Shown: piece after piece, positions 11,594 to 22,983 of the stretch
How the letters are laid out: every line of letters begins with the position of its first letter
Position numbering within the stretch: the first letter of the stretch is position 1
Assembly: GCA_019454045.1 (NCBI GenBank)
Contig: SKCR01023749.1
Span: 62,001-126,000 of the forward strand
From: Zanthoxylum bungeanum
Taxonomy: Eukaryota > Streptophyta > Magnoliopsida > Sapindales > Rutaceae
DNA length: 64,000 bases
Reading direction: 5' to 3'
Notes under the pieces: generated by a model
Told to the model about the DNA's origin: nothing
The model's input: only the letters and a program-made list of their open reading frames with translations
The model's database searches: none
Program-made: the position numbers and the translations under genes

Positions 11594-12600
11594 TGTATTA
11601 AATTAATAATAAACAAGAATAGCTTTTGTGGGTTTCTCCTTTTGAATTTTATTAAATTAATATTAAGCAACAATGGCTTTTTTGGGTTCGTCCTCTTTGG
11701 TGATGCTACTGGTGGCATGGTATAGATTATCTTCTATGAATATAGTCATTGTTACTAGCTCATTAATTATCCAAGACATGTAAAAGTTTGACATTGTTAT
11801 TCCAAATGTAAAAAATATATGAATCCTTGTATCCTCATTTATAAATTTGCTATTAAAATAAAAAATCTGCTAATAAATGTTTCATGAAGTGGTTTTTTGA
11901 TCATTTCAACTTTGATTGATTTGCCAGGTCCTTGAGGCATTTATATCTTGGCTTCGCTTAAAGCACATGTAACTAATTTTCACTTGTATGTTTTCATTCG
12001 GCTTTGGCATTTTGTATTTGGGCTTAGATCCTTACTTGAATTGCTTGTGATATCGAACCCTTTTGGAGATAGTGTACTTGTGGATTGAATTTGAGTAGTT
12101 TATTTGCTGGGACTTTATTGTAAAGAAAGTTATTTTTATGGTGTTTGATTTCGGTTTGTTTTGGGGGCATTTTTTATTGAAATATAAAACATGTTTTGAA
12201 AGAAAGTGAGAGGGAGAGCAAAGATCTAGGTTACAACTTTTCTTATCTTTTTTTTAATACTATAATATATAAGAAAGAAACATATTGAGGAATTTTGTTG
12301 GACAACTTGAGAATTTTGAGATCTAGTCTATTTATATTATTGCATCAGTGAAATTTTATATATGTGCTATTTCAAGTGGATGAGGGGATGTAAGATAGTT
12401 TTAGAATGGGATTATCTATATTCAGTTAAAAGATTCAATTCTACAAATAAGTAATCAGAAATTGATTTGGGTATGGTTTTTAGGGAACATGTATGGAAGT
12501 ACTGAAACTGCAAGGTTTGAACTTTGAACATTAGACTAGTTTTTGCTATTGGCATGTGCAAGTTGTTAAAATTGAAGATTCTGGCAATTGATGAAATGAT
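11594..12600. other. CACTA internal non-coding DNA
   Basis: AT-rich, no ORF of note. It lies between the DUF4216 remnant and the nested copia insertion and continues on the other side at 18120, so it is presumably CACTA intergenic or intronic DNA. Confidence 0.5.
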
Positions 12601-12605
12601 ATAAT

Positions 12606-12967
12606 TGTTGTGAATGAACACACAAAGATAGAGGATAATTTGAGAGAAAACTCTTCTTTTATATTCCCACAAAAGAATTACAAAGCTTCCAATACAAGCT
12701 TTACAAAAAACTCTCACCAATCACTCTCACTACACTTTCACACATTTAGGGATGCTTTTACAAATGGATTCATGGCCCTTTTATAGTGCCCAAACCGCGT
12801 GAACAGTGTCACGCGGTTTGGCACTCATACACAGCTTGCATACACACACACACAGGCTGTCTTCACAAACACACACACGTTTTTGCATGGCTGTTAGCCA
12901 TGCAAAGCAATTGCATGAAGACAGTTTGCTTTCGGTGCAAACTGTCTTTATGCACACTAAGTCAACA
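12606..12967 (-). repeat. 3' LTR of the minus-strand copia element
   Basis: Runs TGTTGTGAATG...AAGTCAACA. It matches 17754-18114. A TATA-like sequence for minus-strand transcription lies at 12785-12774. CA-dinucleotide runs and an inverted repeat (TTGCATGGCTGTTAGCCATGCAA) lie in its right half. Confidence 0.95.
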
Positions 12968-12981
12968 AATCTCCCCCTCGG
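12968..12981 (-). other. polypurine tract of the copia element
   Basis: On the minus strand this reads GAGGGGGAGATT directly before the 3' LTR, the normal position for the plus-strand primer. Confidence 0.85.
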
Positions 12982-13130
12982 TGAAGATTTCCCGAAAAAT
13001 CTGAGCCGACCATCTATCATCCAAATCTGGATCCTCCAAAGGATCCTCCCTTGGCTGCATCTGAATGACTGCCTACGTACCCTGAGTTGGGATCAAGCCA
13101 ATCGTAGTTCTCTGAATCTCCCCACTCTGA

Positions 13131-16100
13131 CTATGTGGAGAGTTTTGTCATCCCGGCTATGACACGGCAGATTTCAAGCTTCTCCTTCGGTAAAACCTTC
13201 GTGAACATATCGGCACCGTTGTCGTCGGTGTGAATTTTCCTGAGTTCTAACAGCCTTGAGCTCAGGACGTCCCGTATCCAGTGATACCTCACATCGATAT
13301 GTTTTGACCTCGAATGAAAGGTGGAATTTTTACCGAGATAGATAGCGCTCTGGCTATCGCAGTACAAAATGTACTTCTCCTGCTTGAAACCCAATTCCTG
13401 GACGAATGTCTTCATCCACAGCAATTCCTTGCAAGCTTCTGTCGCTGCAATGAATTCCGCCTCTGTTGTAGAAAGTGCAACACATCTCTGCAACCTAGGC
13501 TGCCATGCCACAGCTCATCCTGAAAGAGTAATCAGATACCCCGAAGTAGACTTTCGGGTATCCACATCTCCTGCCATATCTGAATCGGTGTAGCCCATCA
13601 ACACTGGTTTGTCGCTGCTTCCAAAACATAATCTCATCTTGGATGTGCCTCGAAGATACCGCATGATCCATTTGATCGCATTCCAGTGTTCCCGTCCTGG
13701 GTTTGACATAAACCGGCTGACCAATCCAACTGCGTGTGCTAAGTCTGGCCTCGTGCACACCATGGCATACATAAGACTTCCCACTGCTGAGGTGTATGGA
13801 ACCTGTTTCATTTCCTCCTTCCCTGTCTCAGTAGAGGGACTCTGCTGCGTACTCAATCTAAAGTGGGTAGCTAGAGGAGTGCTAACCGCTTTAGCCTTGT
13901 CCATCTGGAATCTCTGAAGTACCTTCTCGATGTACTCCTCCTGTGACAAGTATAACCTCCTGGCTTTCCGATCACGACCGATCCTGATGCCAAGAATCTG
14001 TTTAGCTGGCCCCAAGTCTTTCATCTCAAAAGACTTACTCAGTTGCTGCTTCAAATTGTCAATCCTCGATTGATTCCTGCCAACTATCAACATATCATCT
14101 ACATATAACAGTAAGATGATAAAATCATCGTCAGAAAACTTCTGAATGAATACACAATGGTCTGAAGTAGTCTTCTTGTATCCCTGCTCCCCCATAACTG
14201 ACTCAAAATTCACGTACCACTGTCTCGGTGCCTGTTTCAAACCGTATAGGCTTTTCCTGAGTCTGCACACATAGTCCTTTTTCCCGCTGACTCTGAAGCC
14301 TTCTGGTTGCTCCATGTAAATTTCTTCTTCCAGGTCTCCGTGAAGAAATGCGGTCTTGACATCCATCTGCTCAACTTCCAGGTCGAGGCTTGCTGCTAAG
14401 CTGAGTACCACTCTGATGGATGACATCTTCACAACTGGAGAGAAGATTTCATCGAAGTCAATGCCTTTCCTCTGATTGAATCCCTTGACGACTAGTCTGG
14501 CTTTGTACCGGGGTTGTGAAGTATGCTCCTGTTGCTTCACCCTGTACACCCATTTGTTCTTCAAAGCCCGTTTGCCTCTTGGCAATTTCACCAACTCAAA
14601 AGTGTGATTGTCATGCAAAGATTTCATCTCATCTTGCATGGCTTCCTCCCACTTTTCTCTGTCCTCTGTTTCCACAGCCTCCTGGTAGCTCTCGGGTTCT
14701 CCCCCGTCAGTAAGCAGCACATACTCATATGCAGAGTATTTAGTTGAAGGTCGCCTCTCTCTGTCAGACCTTCTCTGTGGAAATGTTGGTGTAGCTTCTG
14801 GTACTGGTGGTTGATCATGATCATCATCTCTGGGAGCTTCATCACCTGTACCCTACTGTCTGGGAACCTCATCTTCAACTCGAACTGGCACCGGTGTCTG
14901 AGGTTCTGGATTCACATTTCTGTATTGCTGGGGCATTGTCTTCATCTCCTTTCTGATATCTTCTATGGTCTGGTCTTCAACAAAGACAACATCTTGGCTT
15001 CTGACGATCTTCTTCTCCACATGATCATACAATTTGTAGCCGAAATCATCCTGACCATAGCCAATAAAGACACACTGTCGCGTCTTTGCATCAAGCTTGG
15101 ATCTCTCGTCCTTTAGGATGTGTACAAATGCTTTGCACCCAAAGACATGTAAGTGCTCGTACGACACTTCTTTACCTGTCCAAGCTTGGTTAGGAACATT
15201 ACCTTTCAGTGCGACCGCTGGGGACATGTTCAAAACATGAACTGTTGTGATGAGTGCTTCTCCCCAAAATGTCTTCGGCAGCTTGGCTTGTGACAGCAAG
15301 CTTCTGATCCTCTCGTACAAGGTTCTGTTCATCCTCTCAGCTAGGACATTCAGCTGAGGTGTCTTCGGAGGTGTCGTTTGATGTCTGATTCCTTGCGTCT
15401 TGCAGTACTGATCAAACGGACCTCTGTATTCTCCACCGTTATCTGTTCTGATGCACTTTAGTTTCTTGTCGGTTTCTCTCTCCACCAAGGCATGAAACTC
15501 TTTGAACACTCCCAGCACTTGATATTTTCTCTTCAAGGTGTATGCCCATATCCTCCTTGAATGATCATCAATGAATGTCACAAAATACAGTGACCCTCCG
15601 AGTGTTCGTGTCTGCATCGGACCGCATACATCTGAATGTATGAGATCTAGTACCTCCGGTTTCCGTTGAGGCGGGGAGCTCTGGAAGGATACTCTGTTCT
15701 GCTTTCCATCCATGCAGTGTTCACACTTCCGTAAGTGTGAGTTCTTCAATTCCGGAAGAACATTCCGCCTGCGTAGTATCTCCATCCCTATTTGGCTCAT
15801 GTGACCGAGCTTTTTGTGGCATAACTCGGCTGCCTCATTGCTGTTGACTGTATTTATGCTACTATTTGAAAGCTTAGCATGCATTAAATACAGGGTTGAG
15901 TCTTTCTTACCTCGTGCCACGACCATTGATCCTTTAGTGAGCTTCCAGCATCCGTCACTAAAGGTGCTGCAGAAACCTTCATCATCCAGCTTTCCTGTTG
16001 AGATCAGGTTTAACCGGATGTCTGGGATGTGCTTGACTCCCTTCAACACTAGCCTTGTCCCATTCTCTGTTTCAAGGCAGATGTCTCCAATACCGACGGC

Positions 16101-16241
16101 TTTGGACTGTCCGTCATTCCCCATCCTTACAGCACCGTAGTCCCCTGGTGTGTAAGATGAAAAGAAGTCTCTGCGAGATGTGGCGTGTATGGATGCGCCA
16201 CTATCTATCACCCAACTGGTCTCGTGGCTGGCAAGATTCAC
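13131..16241 (-). pseudogene. copia pol: protease, integrase, reverse transcriptase, RNase H
   Basis: The frame starting at 16241 runs through all pol domains with only two in-frame stops, at 14853-14855 (TAG) and 13515-13517 (TGA). Protease shows WVIDSGASIHAT. Pre-integrase has KKLGHMSQIGM and CEHCMDGK. The integrase triad is D in HSDVCGP, D in RTDNGGEY and E in LAERMNRT. Reverse transcriptase has MDVKTAFLHGDLEEEIYM, SLYGLKQAPRQW and an intact YVDDMLIVG catalytic site. RNase H has STTEAEFIAATEACKE, YCDSQSAIYL and GADMFTKVLP. The start is joined to the zinc-knuckle frame through an A-run near 16247 that has slipped frame. Two point stops in a 1000-codon frame fit the young age of the insertion. 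Confidence 0.9.
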
Positions 16242-17098
16242 AACATTTTTTCATACATTATGCAGAAGTCTTTGGAGGTTTTCTCGGTGGTTGTAGCAAC
16301 TCTTTCTTGATTAGAGTCACCATCTCTCCTGGACTGCTCGTTCTTCAGTTTGTAGCAATCCCGCTTCATATGGCCTTTCTTCTTACAGTGATAGCACTCA
16401 ATATCCCTCGTTCTTGATTTCCCTCGGTTCTTGTCTGATCTCCCTGGGCCTCGGCTTTTACTCCTCCCCCTTCTGGTGTTCTTTTTCACTTACACTAGAG
16501 CTTCTGAGGTTGAGGCTGATGCTGATTCCTGCATTCTCGTCCTCTTTTCTTCCTCGAAGATCCTGGTCTTTGCCATCTCCATAGTGACTTTCCCATCTGC
16601 GGCTGAATTGATCACCGTAGATCTGAACGTTTCCCAAGATTCTGGTAACGTATTAAGGAGTATTTTAAACCATTTACCTCATCTCCGAAGTCTATGCCCA
16701 ATCCAGACAATTCCTTCATGGTTCCGAGGAAGTCATTGATATGATCCGCCACAGCTGTACCCTCCTGGTATTTCAAACCTATCATCTTCTTGATGTAGTA
16801 CAGCTTGTTGTTGCCAGTCTTTGCTCGGAAAAGCTCCTCCAGCTTTCCCCATAAGGTACGTGCATTTACATCTTCACTGACATGGTTGACGATACTATCG
16901 TCGATCCACTGACGAATAGTACTGCATGTTTTCTGGTGAAGATTAGCCCACTTCTCATCGGATATTCCTTCTGGTTTCTTCTCCAGAAATACCGGTCCAT
17001 CATAGTCCTTCATACAGAAGGTCTTTCATCCTTCCTCTCCATGTAAAATAGTTTGTACTTGTTAACAAAACCATTTTTCCGTTGCTCCCCTCCATCAT
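16238..17098 (-). pseudogene. copia gag with CCHC zinc knuckle, frameshifted
   Basis: The likely start is the ATG at 17098 or 17095. The sequence MEGSNGKMVLL leads into the usual YFTWRGRMKDLL element, and a frameshift near 17015-17020 follows. The main part (17013-16612) has RQWIDDSIVNHVSE, ARTLWGKLEELF and KLYYIKKMIGLKYQEG, as in UBN2-type Gag. A second frameshift lies near 16640. The last frame (16489-16238) is rich in Arg/Lys and carries the zinc knuckle CYHCKKKGHMKRDC (CX2CX4HX4C). The protein would form virus-like particles and bind element RNA. Confidence 0.85.
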
Positions 17099-17159
17099 AA
17101 AAATTCTAAGCAGAATTTCAAAAAACGGACCTCACCGTTGCGTCCGGAATGGTCGAAAA

Positions 17160-17580
17160 TGGTGGAAATGACACTTCGTTTGTCAAAATCCGACACAGGG
17201 ACCAAATTACAAATTCCAGAAATTACAGGGGTCAAAGTGCAATTTCCGAAAGTTCAGGGGCCAAAATGCAATTACGGAAAAGTTCAGGGACTATATTGCA
17301 ATTTACAAAAAGTTCAGGGACTAAATTGTAAATATCTGAAAGTATTGGGGCTAAATTGTAATTTCCAGAAAGTTCAGGGACCTATCGGAAATTTACCAGG
17401 CACCGCTGACGTGGCAGCTGACTGGACTGCTGACTGTGCGCTGACGTGGCGCTGACTGGGCGCTGACTTTGCGCTGACGTGGCGGATGACTGGGCTGCTG
17501 ACTGTGCGCTGACGTGGCGCTGACTGTGTGCTGACTGGTCGACACGTGGCGCTGACTGGACTGATGACGTGGCAGTCGTC
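17160..17580 (-). repeat. two kinds of tandem repeat in the copia leader
   Basis: Between the gag start and the PBS there are about seven imperfect units of roughly 31-32 bp built on TTCAGGGACTAAATTG (about 17190-17390), then a stretch built on CTGACGTGGC and GCTGACTG (about 17405-17575). Neither encodes anything recognisable. In this position they form part of the untranslated leader of the element RNA. Confidence 0.8.
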
Positions 17581-17739
17581 TTCTACCTTCAGACGACACA
17601 GGGAAAATATCACCGTGCTCGTCTCGCCGTGAAAAGTCCGATGATATGCTCAAAATCGATTTTCGACAACTTTTGTCGGAACCGACTTTCCGAACCGAAA
17701 CTTCGTTACTGAATTTCGGGATCCCTCCGTGGAACCGTA

Positions 17740-17751
17740 GCTCTGATACCA
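17740..17751 (-). other. primer binding site (initiator tRNA-Met)
   Basis: On the minus strand it reads TGGTATCAGAGC, two bases from the 5' LTR. This is the standard plant copia PBS. Confidence 0.95.
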
Positions 17752-17753
17752 CT

Positions 17754-18114
17754 TGTTGTGAATGAACACACAAAAATAGAGGATAATTTGAGAGAAAACT
17801 CTTCTTTTATATACCCACAAAAGAATTACAAAGCTTCCAATACAAGCTTTACAAAAAACTCTCACCAATCACTCTCACTACACTTTCACACATTTAGGGA
17901 TGCTTTTACAAATGGATTCATGGCCCTTTTATAGTGCCCAAACCGCGTGAACAGTGTCAAGCGGTTGGCACTCATACACAGCTTGCATACACACACACAG
18001 AGGCTGTCTTCACAAACACACACACGTTTTTGCATGGCTGTTAGCCATGCAAAGCAATTGCATGAAGACAGTTTGCTTTCGGTGCAAACTGTCTTTATGC
18101 ACACTAAGTCAACA
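17754..18114 (-). repeat. 5' LTR of the minus-strand copia element
   Basis: Same termini and sequence as 12606-12967 with a handful of substitutions and short indels, for example in the CA run and at CAAGCGG versus CACGCGG. A minus-strand TATA-like box lies near 17933-17926. Confidence 0.95.
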
Positions 18115-18119
18115 ATAAT

Positions 18120-19420
18120 TCACTGTTGCTTTTGGTGGGTAGATGCTGTATGATTACAAAAATGGGTATGAAGAATAGAAGTGTGTTTATAAAGATGAAT
18201 TTCATTTCATTTCATTTTTGCGGCTTTCTGCATTATACTGACATTAGCATGAAGCGGCTGCGCTTTGTAGGGTCTTTTGTGGCTCAATTATCTTACTGGA
18301 TTGGAGCTTGGTTTTGTTTGTCTTGGGTTTATGGGCACATTAACCAATCTTTGAATTTGGCCTCCTATGGCACTCTGAGGAACTTTTGATAAATAAAATG
18401 AAAATCTTATAAGACATAGACTCCTTATCTTTTGTGCCCTTGAGAGGAAGACAAGGCACTTGTTTGGTGGTTGCAAGATATTTATATTTAACTGAAACTA
18501 TCATGGATATGTTATATTACATATATTCTGAGTTTCAATTAGGGTGTGGAAATGGATAATTTGAAGGTTTAGCATTTCCTGTTTTCATAGATTTCAGGCT
18601 AGAATTAAAATAAAATAGTTATACTTTATTCTTGTATGATTTCTCCCAAGTATCATCTGTTGGAATACTATCCCAACTTCAATAGCTTTTACATGTAATC
18701 ATTTTACTGACTTTATCCCAAGTTCAATAGCTTTTATATATATATAGATATATATATATATATATAATTATATTACTAGGTAGAAAAATTAGTTGTTGGA
18801 ATTTTGTTGTACCCATTCTTCTTTTACAATTTCATCATTTCTCCCGCAAAAATCCTCTTGTGGTTTCTAAGTTCTGTTGCTACAGTTATTATAGATAAAG
18901 ATTTGAAGCCCAGAAATGAAAATCTCTTCAAATTAAAAAAAAAATAGATTTCTTAACTAAAATATTTGGTTTAGTTAAGCAATCTGTTCTTTCTGAATTT
19001 GGAATCTGAAATATTTGGTTTAGTTAATATTGAGTTTTGTGGTTCTTAAACATGTTGTGGATGTTCTGTTCTTTTTGAATTTGGGAATCTAAAATATTTG
19101 GTTTAGTTAATATTGAGTTTTGTGGTTCTTAAACCTGTTGTGGATGTTAGATCTGGTCATTTTGCTAGAGATTGATGTTTCTAGTGCTTTGTTACACCAG
19201 TATGACTGCGGTCTATCAAAAGGGAAACATATTTTGGTTTTATGATCTCGTCTTTGAAGAGTGTATGACAGCCCATTTGACACCCTTTTTGTCTGCACCA
19301 TGCAATTTTTCTTGGAGGTCCATTTTGCTAGAGATTGGTGTTTGATTTAGATCGTTATAAATATGCTTCAAGTTTCAATGCTGAGAGACCGATTTCTTTT
19401 CTGGAATTATTTACTGTATA
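18120..19420. other. CACTA internal DNA with simple repeats, no gene
   Basis: AT-rich. It holds an AT microsatellite at 18735-18772 and an imperfect 83-bp tandem repeat (units from 19009 and 19092, each starting AAATATTTGGTTTAGTTAA, with a partial earlier unit at 18960). I see no coding sequence. Confidence 0.6.
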
Positions 19421-21030
19421 TTGATTATAGATATAGTACGGGGAGCACAACCAGCTGCCCGAGGACAAGGAGTTGAGCAGTCAGGCCAAAGGTCCTCATC
19501 ACATTTCACACCAGAGGCCGATAGACCCTCTGCAGTCTCACCTACCTTTTTTCTACTACTCAGACATCAACATGATCGACTTCAGCTGGATCGTTTCATG
19601 TAGTACAGAGTTTAATGAGTTATACCAAGCTTATGATTATACCTGCTAGTCATGATCAGTATGATTTTTGGAAACTTATATTATTATTGTTGTTGTTGTT
19701 GTTGTTGTTGTTATTATTATTATTATTGTTGTTGTTGTTGTTATTATTATTATTACGAAAAAACCTCTAAATATTTATTTACTATTTTATACGCAGGTTT
19801 ATATCTTCAGCCTCCCGCAGGATTGGAGAAATATTTAAGGAGAAATTTATAGAAGAGAGCACATAGTGGACTAAAGTACCTAAAGACATAAAAGAATACT
19901 ATTGGGATGAATTTCAGTTATATTATTATTATTATATGTAATGTATTATTTGTCATTGTTGATTATTAATTATTTATTCAAATTTTTTTTAATTTTACAG
20001 AAATTTTATCAGTGGGATTCTGAGAAAGCGATCGCTGTGAGGACTACATGGAATAGTGTGTATAAGAATCGGTATAACGATAAACTCTGTAAATGGCGCT
20101 ATAAATATAAAGAAGAAGGGAAGCCACTCTGCATTCCAGATAATGTTTGGAATAAATGGCAGGAGTATTGGAGTAGTACAGAGTTTAAATTAAAATCTCA
20201 GTAAGCATCAAAAAAATAGAAAGACTGAGAAGGCTGGAGAAGGATCAGGTGTTTCTAAACACACCGGTGGCTCGAAGTCTACCATACAATATTCTATTGA
20301 TATGATTATATTTTTCAAACATGCGAATAATTTTTACTTTTATTAAACTGATTTATTAATTCTTTTTTTTTTTTAAAAATAAGAATCTCAATTAGGACGT
20401 GCACCCACAAGCTATGAGGTCTTTAACCATATGCACACAAAGAAAGATGATACTTTTGTTGACGAGATCGAGCGACATTAATGTAAATTTTTTATTATAA
20501 ATTAAATATTTTTATTTTTTTCTTTTCATTTTTATTTTTGCTTTCTTATATATATTTTTTATTACTGGTAGGCTGCTGTGGAGCAAATGATAGCGATTAC
20601 ATCTCAGTTTTCAGAGGAGTCTGGTGAGCTTGAGATTCAGACCGACACCAATCGCCTATACTTAGATGTCTTTGGAGCGGATACTAAGAAACATCGAGTG
20701 TACGATCTCGGCTCTCTTGCATCGCTTTATATCCAAATTCATTATGTAGCTTAGGTAGATCGTACTACGATACGAATTTTGATGATACATTTAAGCAACG
20801 GGTGTAAGAGCGAGTTAGGATTGAGATGCAGACTATGCAACAACGACTGAATGAAGAGATACACCGCCGACTAGAGGAAGAGCAGCAGAAGCGAAATTAA
20901 AAGGTGTTTGATCTCAAACAGAAGATCGCAGATATGGAGCGGTATTTTCAGATGATGAGAGACACAGCCTTCTTCTCATGTCCACCTAATCCGCCAACTA
21001 ATTGTGAGTTGAGAGATAAGGAGGATTAAC
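19421..21030 (+). pseudogene. CACTA second gene, plant transposase Ptta/En/Spm type, degenerate
   Basis: Separate exon-like segments encode pieces of the family. 19421-19603 is a Gly/Gln/Ser-rich N-terminal part. 19868-19918 gives WTKVPKDIKEYYWDEFQ. From about 20001 there is KFYQWDSEKAIAVRTTW, then KWRYKYKEEGKPLCIPDNVWNKWQEYWSSTEFKLKSQ. 20384-20480 gives SQLGRAPTSYEVFNHMHTKKDD. 20572-20755 gives a segment starting AAVEQMIAITSQFSEES. 20826-21030 gives a coiled-coil tail with LNEEIHRRLEEEQQKRN. The segment at 20001 is preceded by a good 3' splice site (TTTTACAG). Stops between SQ and the next part, and a lost donor after DEFQ, show decay. In En/Spm this class of protein binds the subterminal repeats. 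Confidence 0.8.
19677..19755. repeat. TTA/TTG trinucleotide microsatellite
   Basis: Alternating runs of TTA and TTG, about 79 bp, inside an intron-like gap of the CACTA gene. Confidence 0.95.
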
Positions 21031-21242
21031 TTATATGTATTTTTTTATATTGTACTTTGTTACACATCATAACGTTTATGTAATAAAATTTTTATTTTAT
21101 TATTTATTGTGTTTATTTTATAATTTATGTAATTAATATATTTATTTTATAATTTTAGTAATATTAATAATATTGTTTAAAATAAATTTAATTTCTTAAA
21201 AATATAAAAATGACCATTTTATAAATAAAAAGGCATAAAAAT

Positions 21243-21502
21243 GAAATCCGTCGCTATTTAGTGACAGAATGTATTATGTCGCTATATAAGGACATAATAC
21301 ATTCCGTCGTAATTTTGCGAGGGAAGTATTCCGTCGCTATTCTGTTTCTATAGTTAGCGACGGAAACGCTAATCCGTCGCTATTCTTTTTGCGACGAATA
21401 GAATAGAGACAAAATTTTTTCGTCTATTTTATGTTGCTGGTGGCCCAGTAGCGACGGATAGAGATGACAAATTCGTCTCTATTTCACAGTTTTCTTATAG
21501 TG
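21243..21502 (+). repeat. CACTA right subterminal repeats and terminal inverted repeat
   Basis: GTCGCTA or its inverse TAGCGAC occurs about seven times in 260 bp, in both directions, and the sequence ends TTTTCTTATAGTG, the inverse of a CACTATAAGAAAA terminus. Such repeats are binding sites for the TNPA-type protein in En/Spm. Confidence 0.85.
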
Positions 21503-22983
21503 TTTTCATTTCGTTATATATGTAAATGAATTCTTTGATTCTTGGTAGGTTAAGTTTGTATTCGTTCCATGTATCTTAGAGATGTTGTTCTCTTAATTGG
21601 TATAAGAGCCTTATCATGTTATTCTAATCTTAAAAGCATGATGTATTAGTATTTAATTCATGATCATGTGTAATTTTCTACTTTTTTTTCATTTTTCAAT
21701 TTTTTTTAAATCTAACTTTAGGCATTAATATCTTACTATTCATAAATGGTAATCACATGTTCTAAGTTGTTAGGGAAACTAGGACATGATACCTTTAATT
21801 TAATATATCATTTGTTTGATTTAGATAAAAATTAAATAACAGTTGATGAACACTAGAAGTTGGCTAGTCGAGTCTTTTCTTGCCAAGACAATCAATCCCA
21901 GAAGATGAAAATGACACGTCATTTGCACTTTAGAAATTCAGAAAACAGTCATCTGTGTTCGTGGTAGTTATGCACGACACGTCGTACTGGTGGTACTGAA
22001 ATAGACGACATGTCGGATGAGAAACATTTATCCATTTGGGATCCACATGTCATCCAACCTCAAAGGTTCTTGTGCACATCGTATAGCAGCACTCAACTGG
22101 ATAACATGTCGATTGACTGTTCAAATGAGACATTTACCTCTGGATAAACCGAAATGTTGGTTACTTTCAAATTAAATAACCAACATGTCGTATATGTACA
22201 CAATAATAAGAAGACATGTCGTATGTGCTATGTAACTTGACTCGCATATGGAGCTCATGGTTGCACGTGAAACATGTGTGACGCACGTGCCACTTGCATC
22301 CGCATGTTGGTTTGTGTCTGCATCGATTTTCTCTGGTAATTCCGATACATCATGATTGAATGTCTAATTCTTTTTTTACATAATGTTCTCATCATTGTAA
22401 TCCACCATGATAAAGTTATTTTATCACATATTATGTACTTTATTGAATATTTTTGTGATATTTACTGTTACAAATGTGACTTTGTGTTTTCATTACACAA
22501 ATTTCTCCTCATTTTTGTTATAGGAAAATCATAGCAAGATATCAAAAAACTAAAGAAGGGTTATAACATCCGAGTAGAGAGAAATGATAAAAAACATGTT
22601 GATTGAATTAGATAGATATCACATGAAACCGATGATATGACTTCTCATATCATCAAATTCAATAATATATAATAAGAGTTAATCTGAGAAGGTAATTGGA
22701 TTTGACATACTAATAGACTCAAAATGCAACGTAACACTCTCCATGAGATATGAAAAATATAACTTATTGATATTTGGGAGCAGTAACGTAGACATATAAA
22801 CACTTAGTTCATGTTGCTATATAGAGGTTGGCAATTGAGTATATCAGATGTAAAGCGAAAAATATGGCAATTCCTTTGATGTCCAGAAGTTGTCGTAGTG
22901 ATCCTAAATTTTCCATAGGATTTCCATGGTTTCCAATGATCCAGTATGATTTGCCTTCAGAATTTAAGGATTTTCTCCCTAAG
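21503..22983. other. no gene; possible LTR remnant and a cluster of ACATGTCG motifs
   Basis: Just right of the CACTA terminus lies a PBS-like TTGGTATAAGAGCC (about 21598-21611), close to the plant TGGTATCAGAGCC, which suggests the end of an old LTR. ACATGTCG or close forms (CGACACGTCG, ACATGTCA) occur seven times between 21913 and 22221. I see no ORF with recognisable content. Confidence 0.45.

Larger units (their letters stand above)
12601..18119 (-). mobile_element. full-length Ty1/copia element (12606-18114), TSD ATAAT, young
   Basis: Two LTRs (362 and 361 bp) flank an internal region with PBS, gag, pol and PPT in minus orientation. Perfect 5-bp target duplications, ATAAT, lie at 12601-12605 and 18115-18119. 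By eye the LTRs differ at only about five or six positions (roughly 98% identical), so this is one of the youngest insertions in the window. It landed inside the CACTA element. Despite its youth, gag has at least two frameshifts and pol has two nonsense codons. Confidence 0.95.
10669..21502 (+). mobile_element. decayed CACTA (En/Spm) DNA transposon with a nested copia element
   Basis: Three things point to a CACTA element on the + strand: a DUF4216 segment typical of the C-terminus of TNP2-type transposases (10858-11593), a second gene of the plant transposase Ptta/En/Spm type (about 19421-21030), and a right end ending ...CTTATAGTG at 21502, the inverse of CACTATAAG, preceded by many GTCGCTA/TAGCGAC subterminal repeats. 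The gene order (TNP2 before the TNPA-like gene) is as expected. The main TNP2 catalytic domain and the left CACTA terminus were not found, so the left limit is only the first recognisable remnant. The copia element at 12606-18114 inserted later. Confidence 0.75.

Noticed and set aside
11461..11718. Ser-rich minus-strand ORF opposite the DUF4216 acidic tail
   Set aside because: It is the complement of the acidic (GAA/GAT-rich) tail on the + strand, which has family support.
12781..13162. Overlapping ORFs in the copia LTR and just inside it
   Set aside because: They arise from CA repeats and the antisense of RNase H; the LTR and pol on the minus strand explain the sequence.
19652..19852. Tyr/Cys-rich ORF
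   Set aside because: Translation of the TTA/TTG microsatellite.
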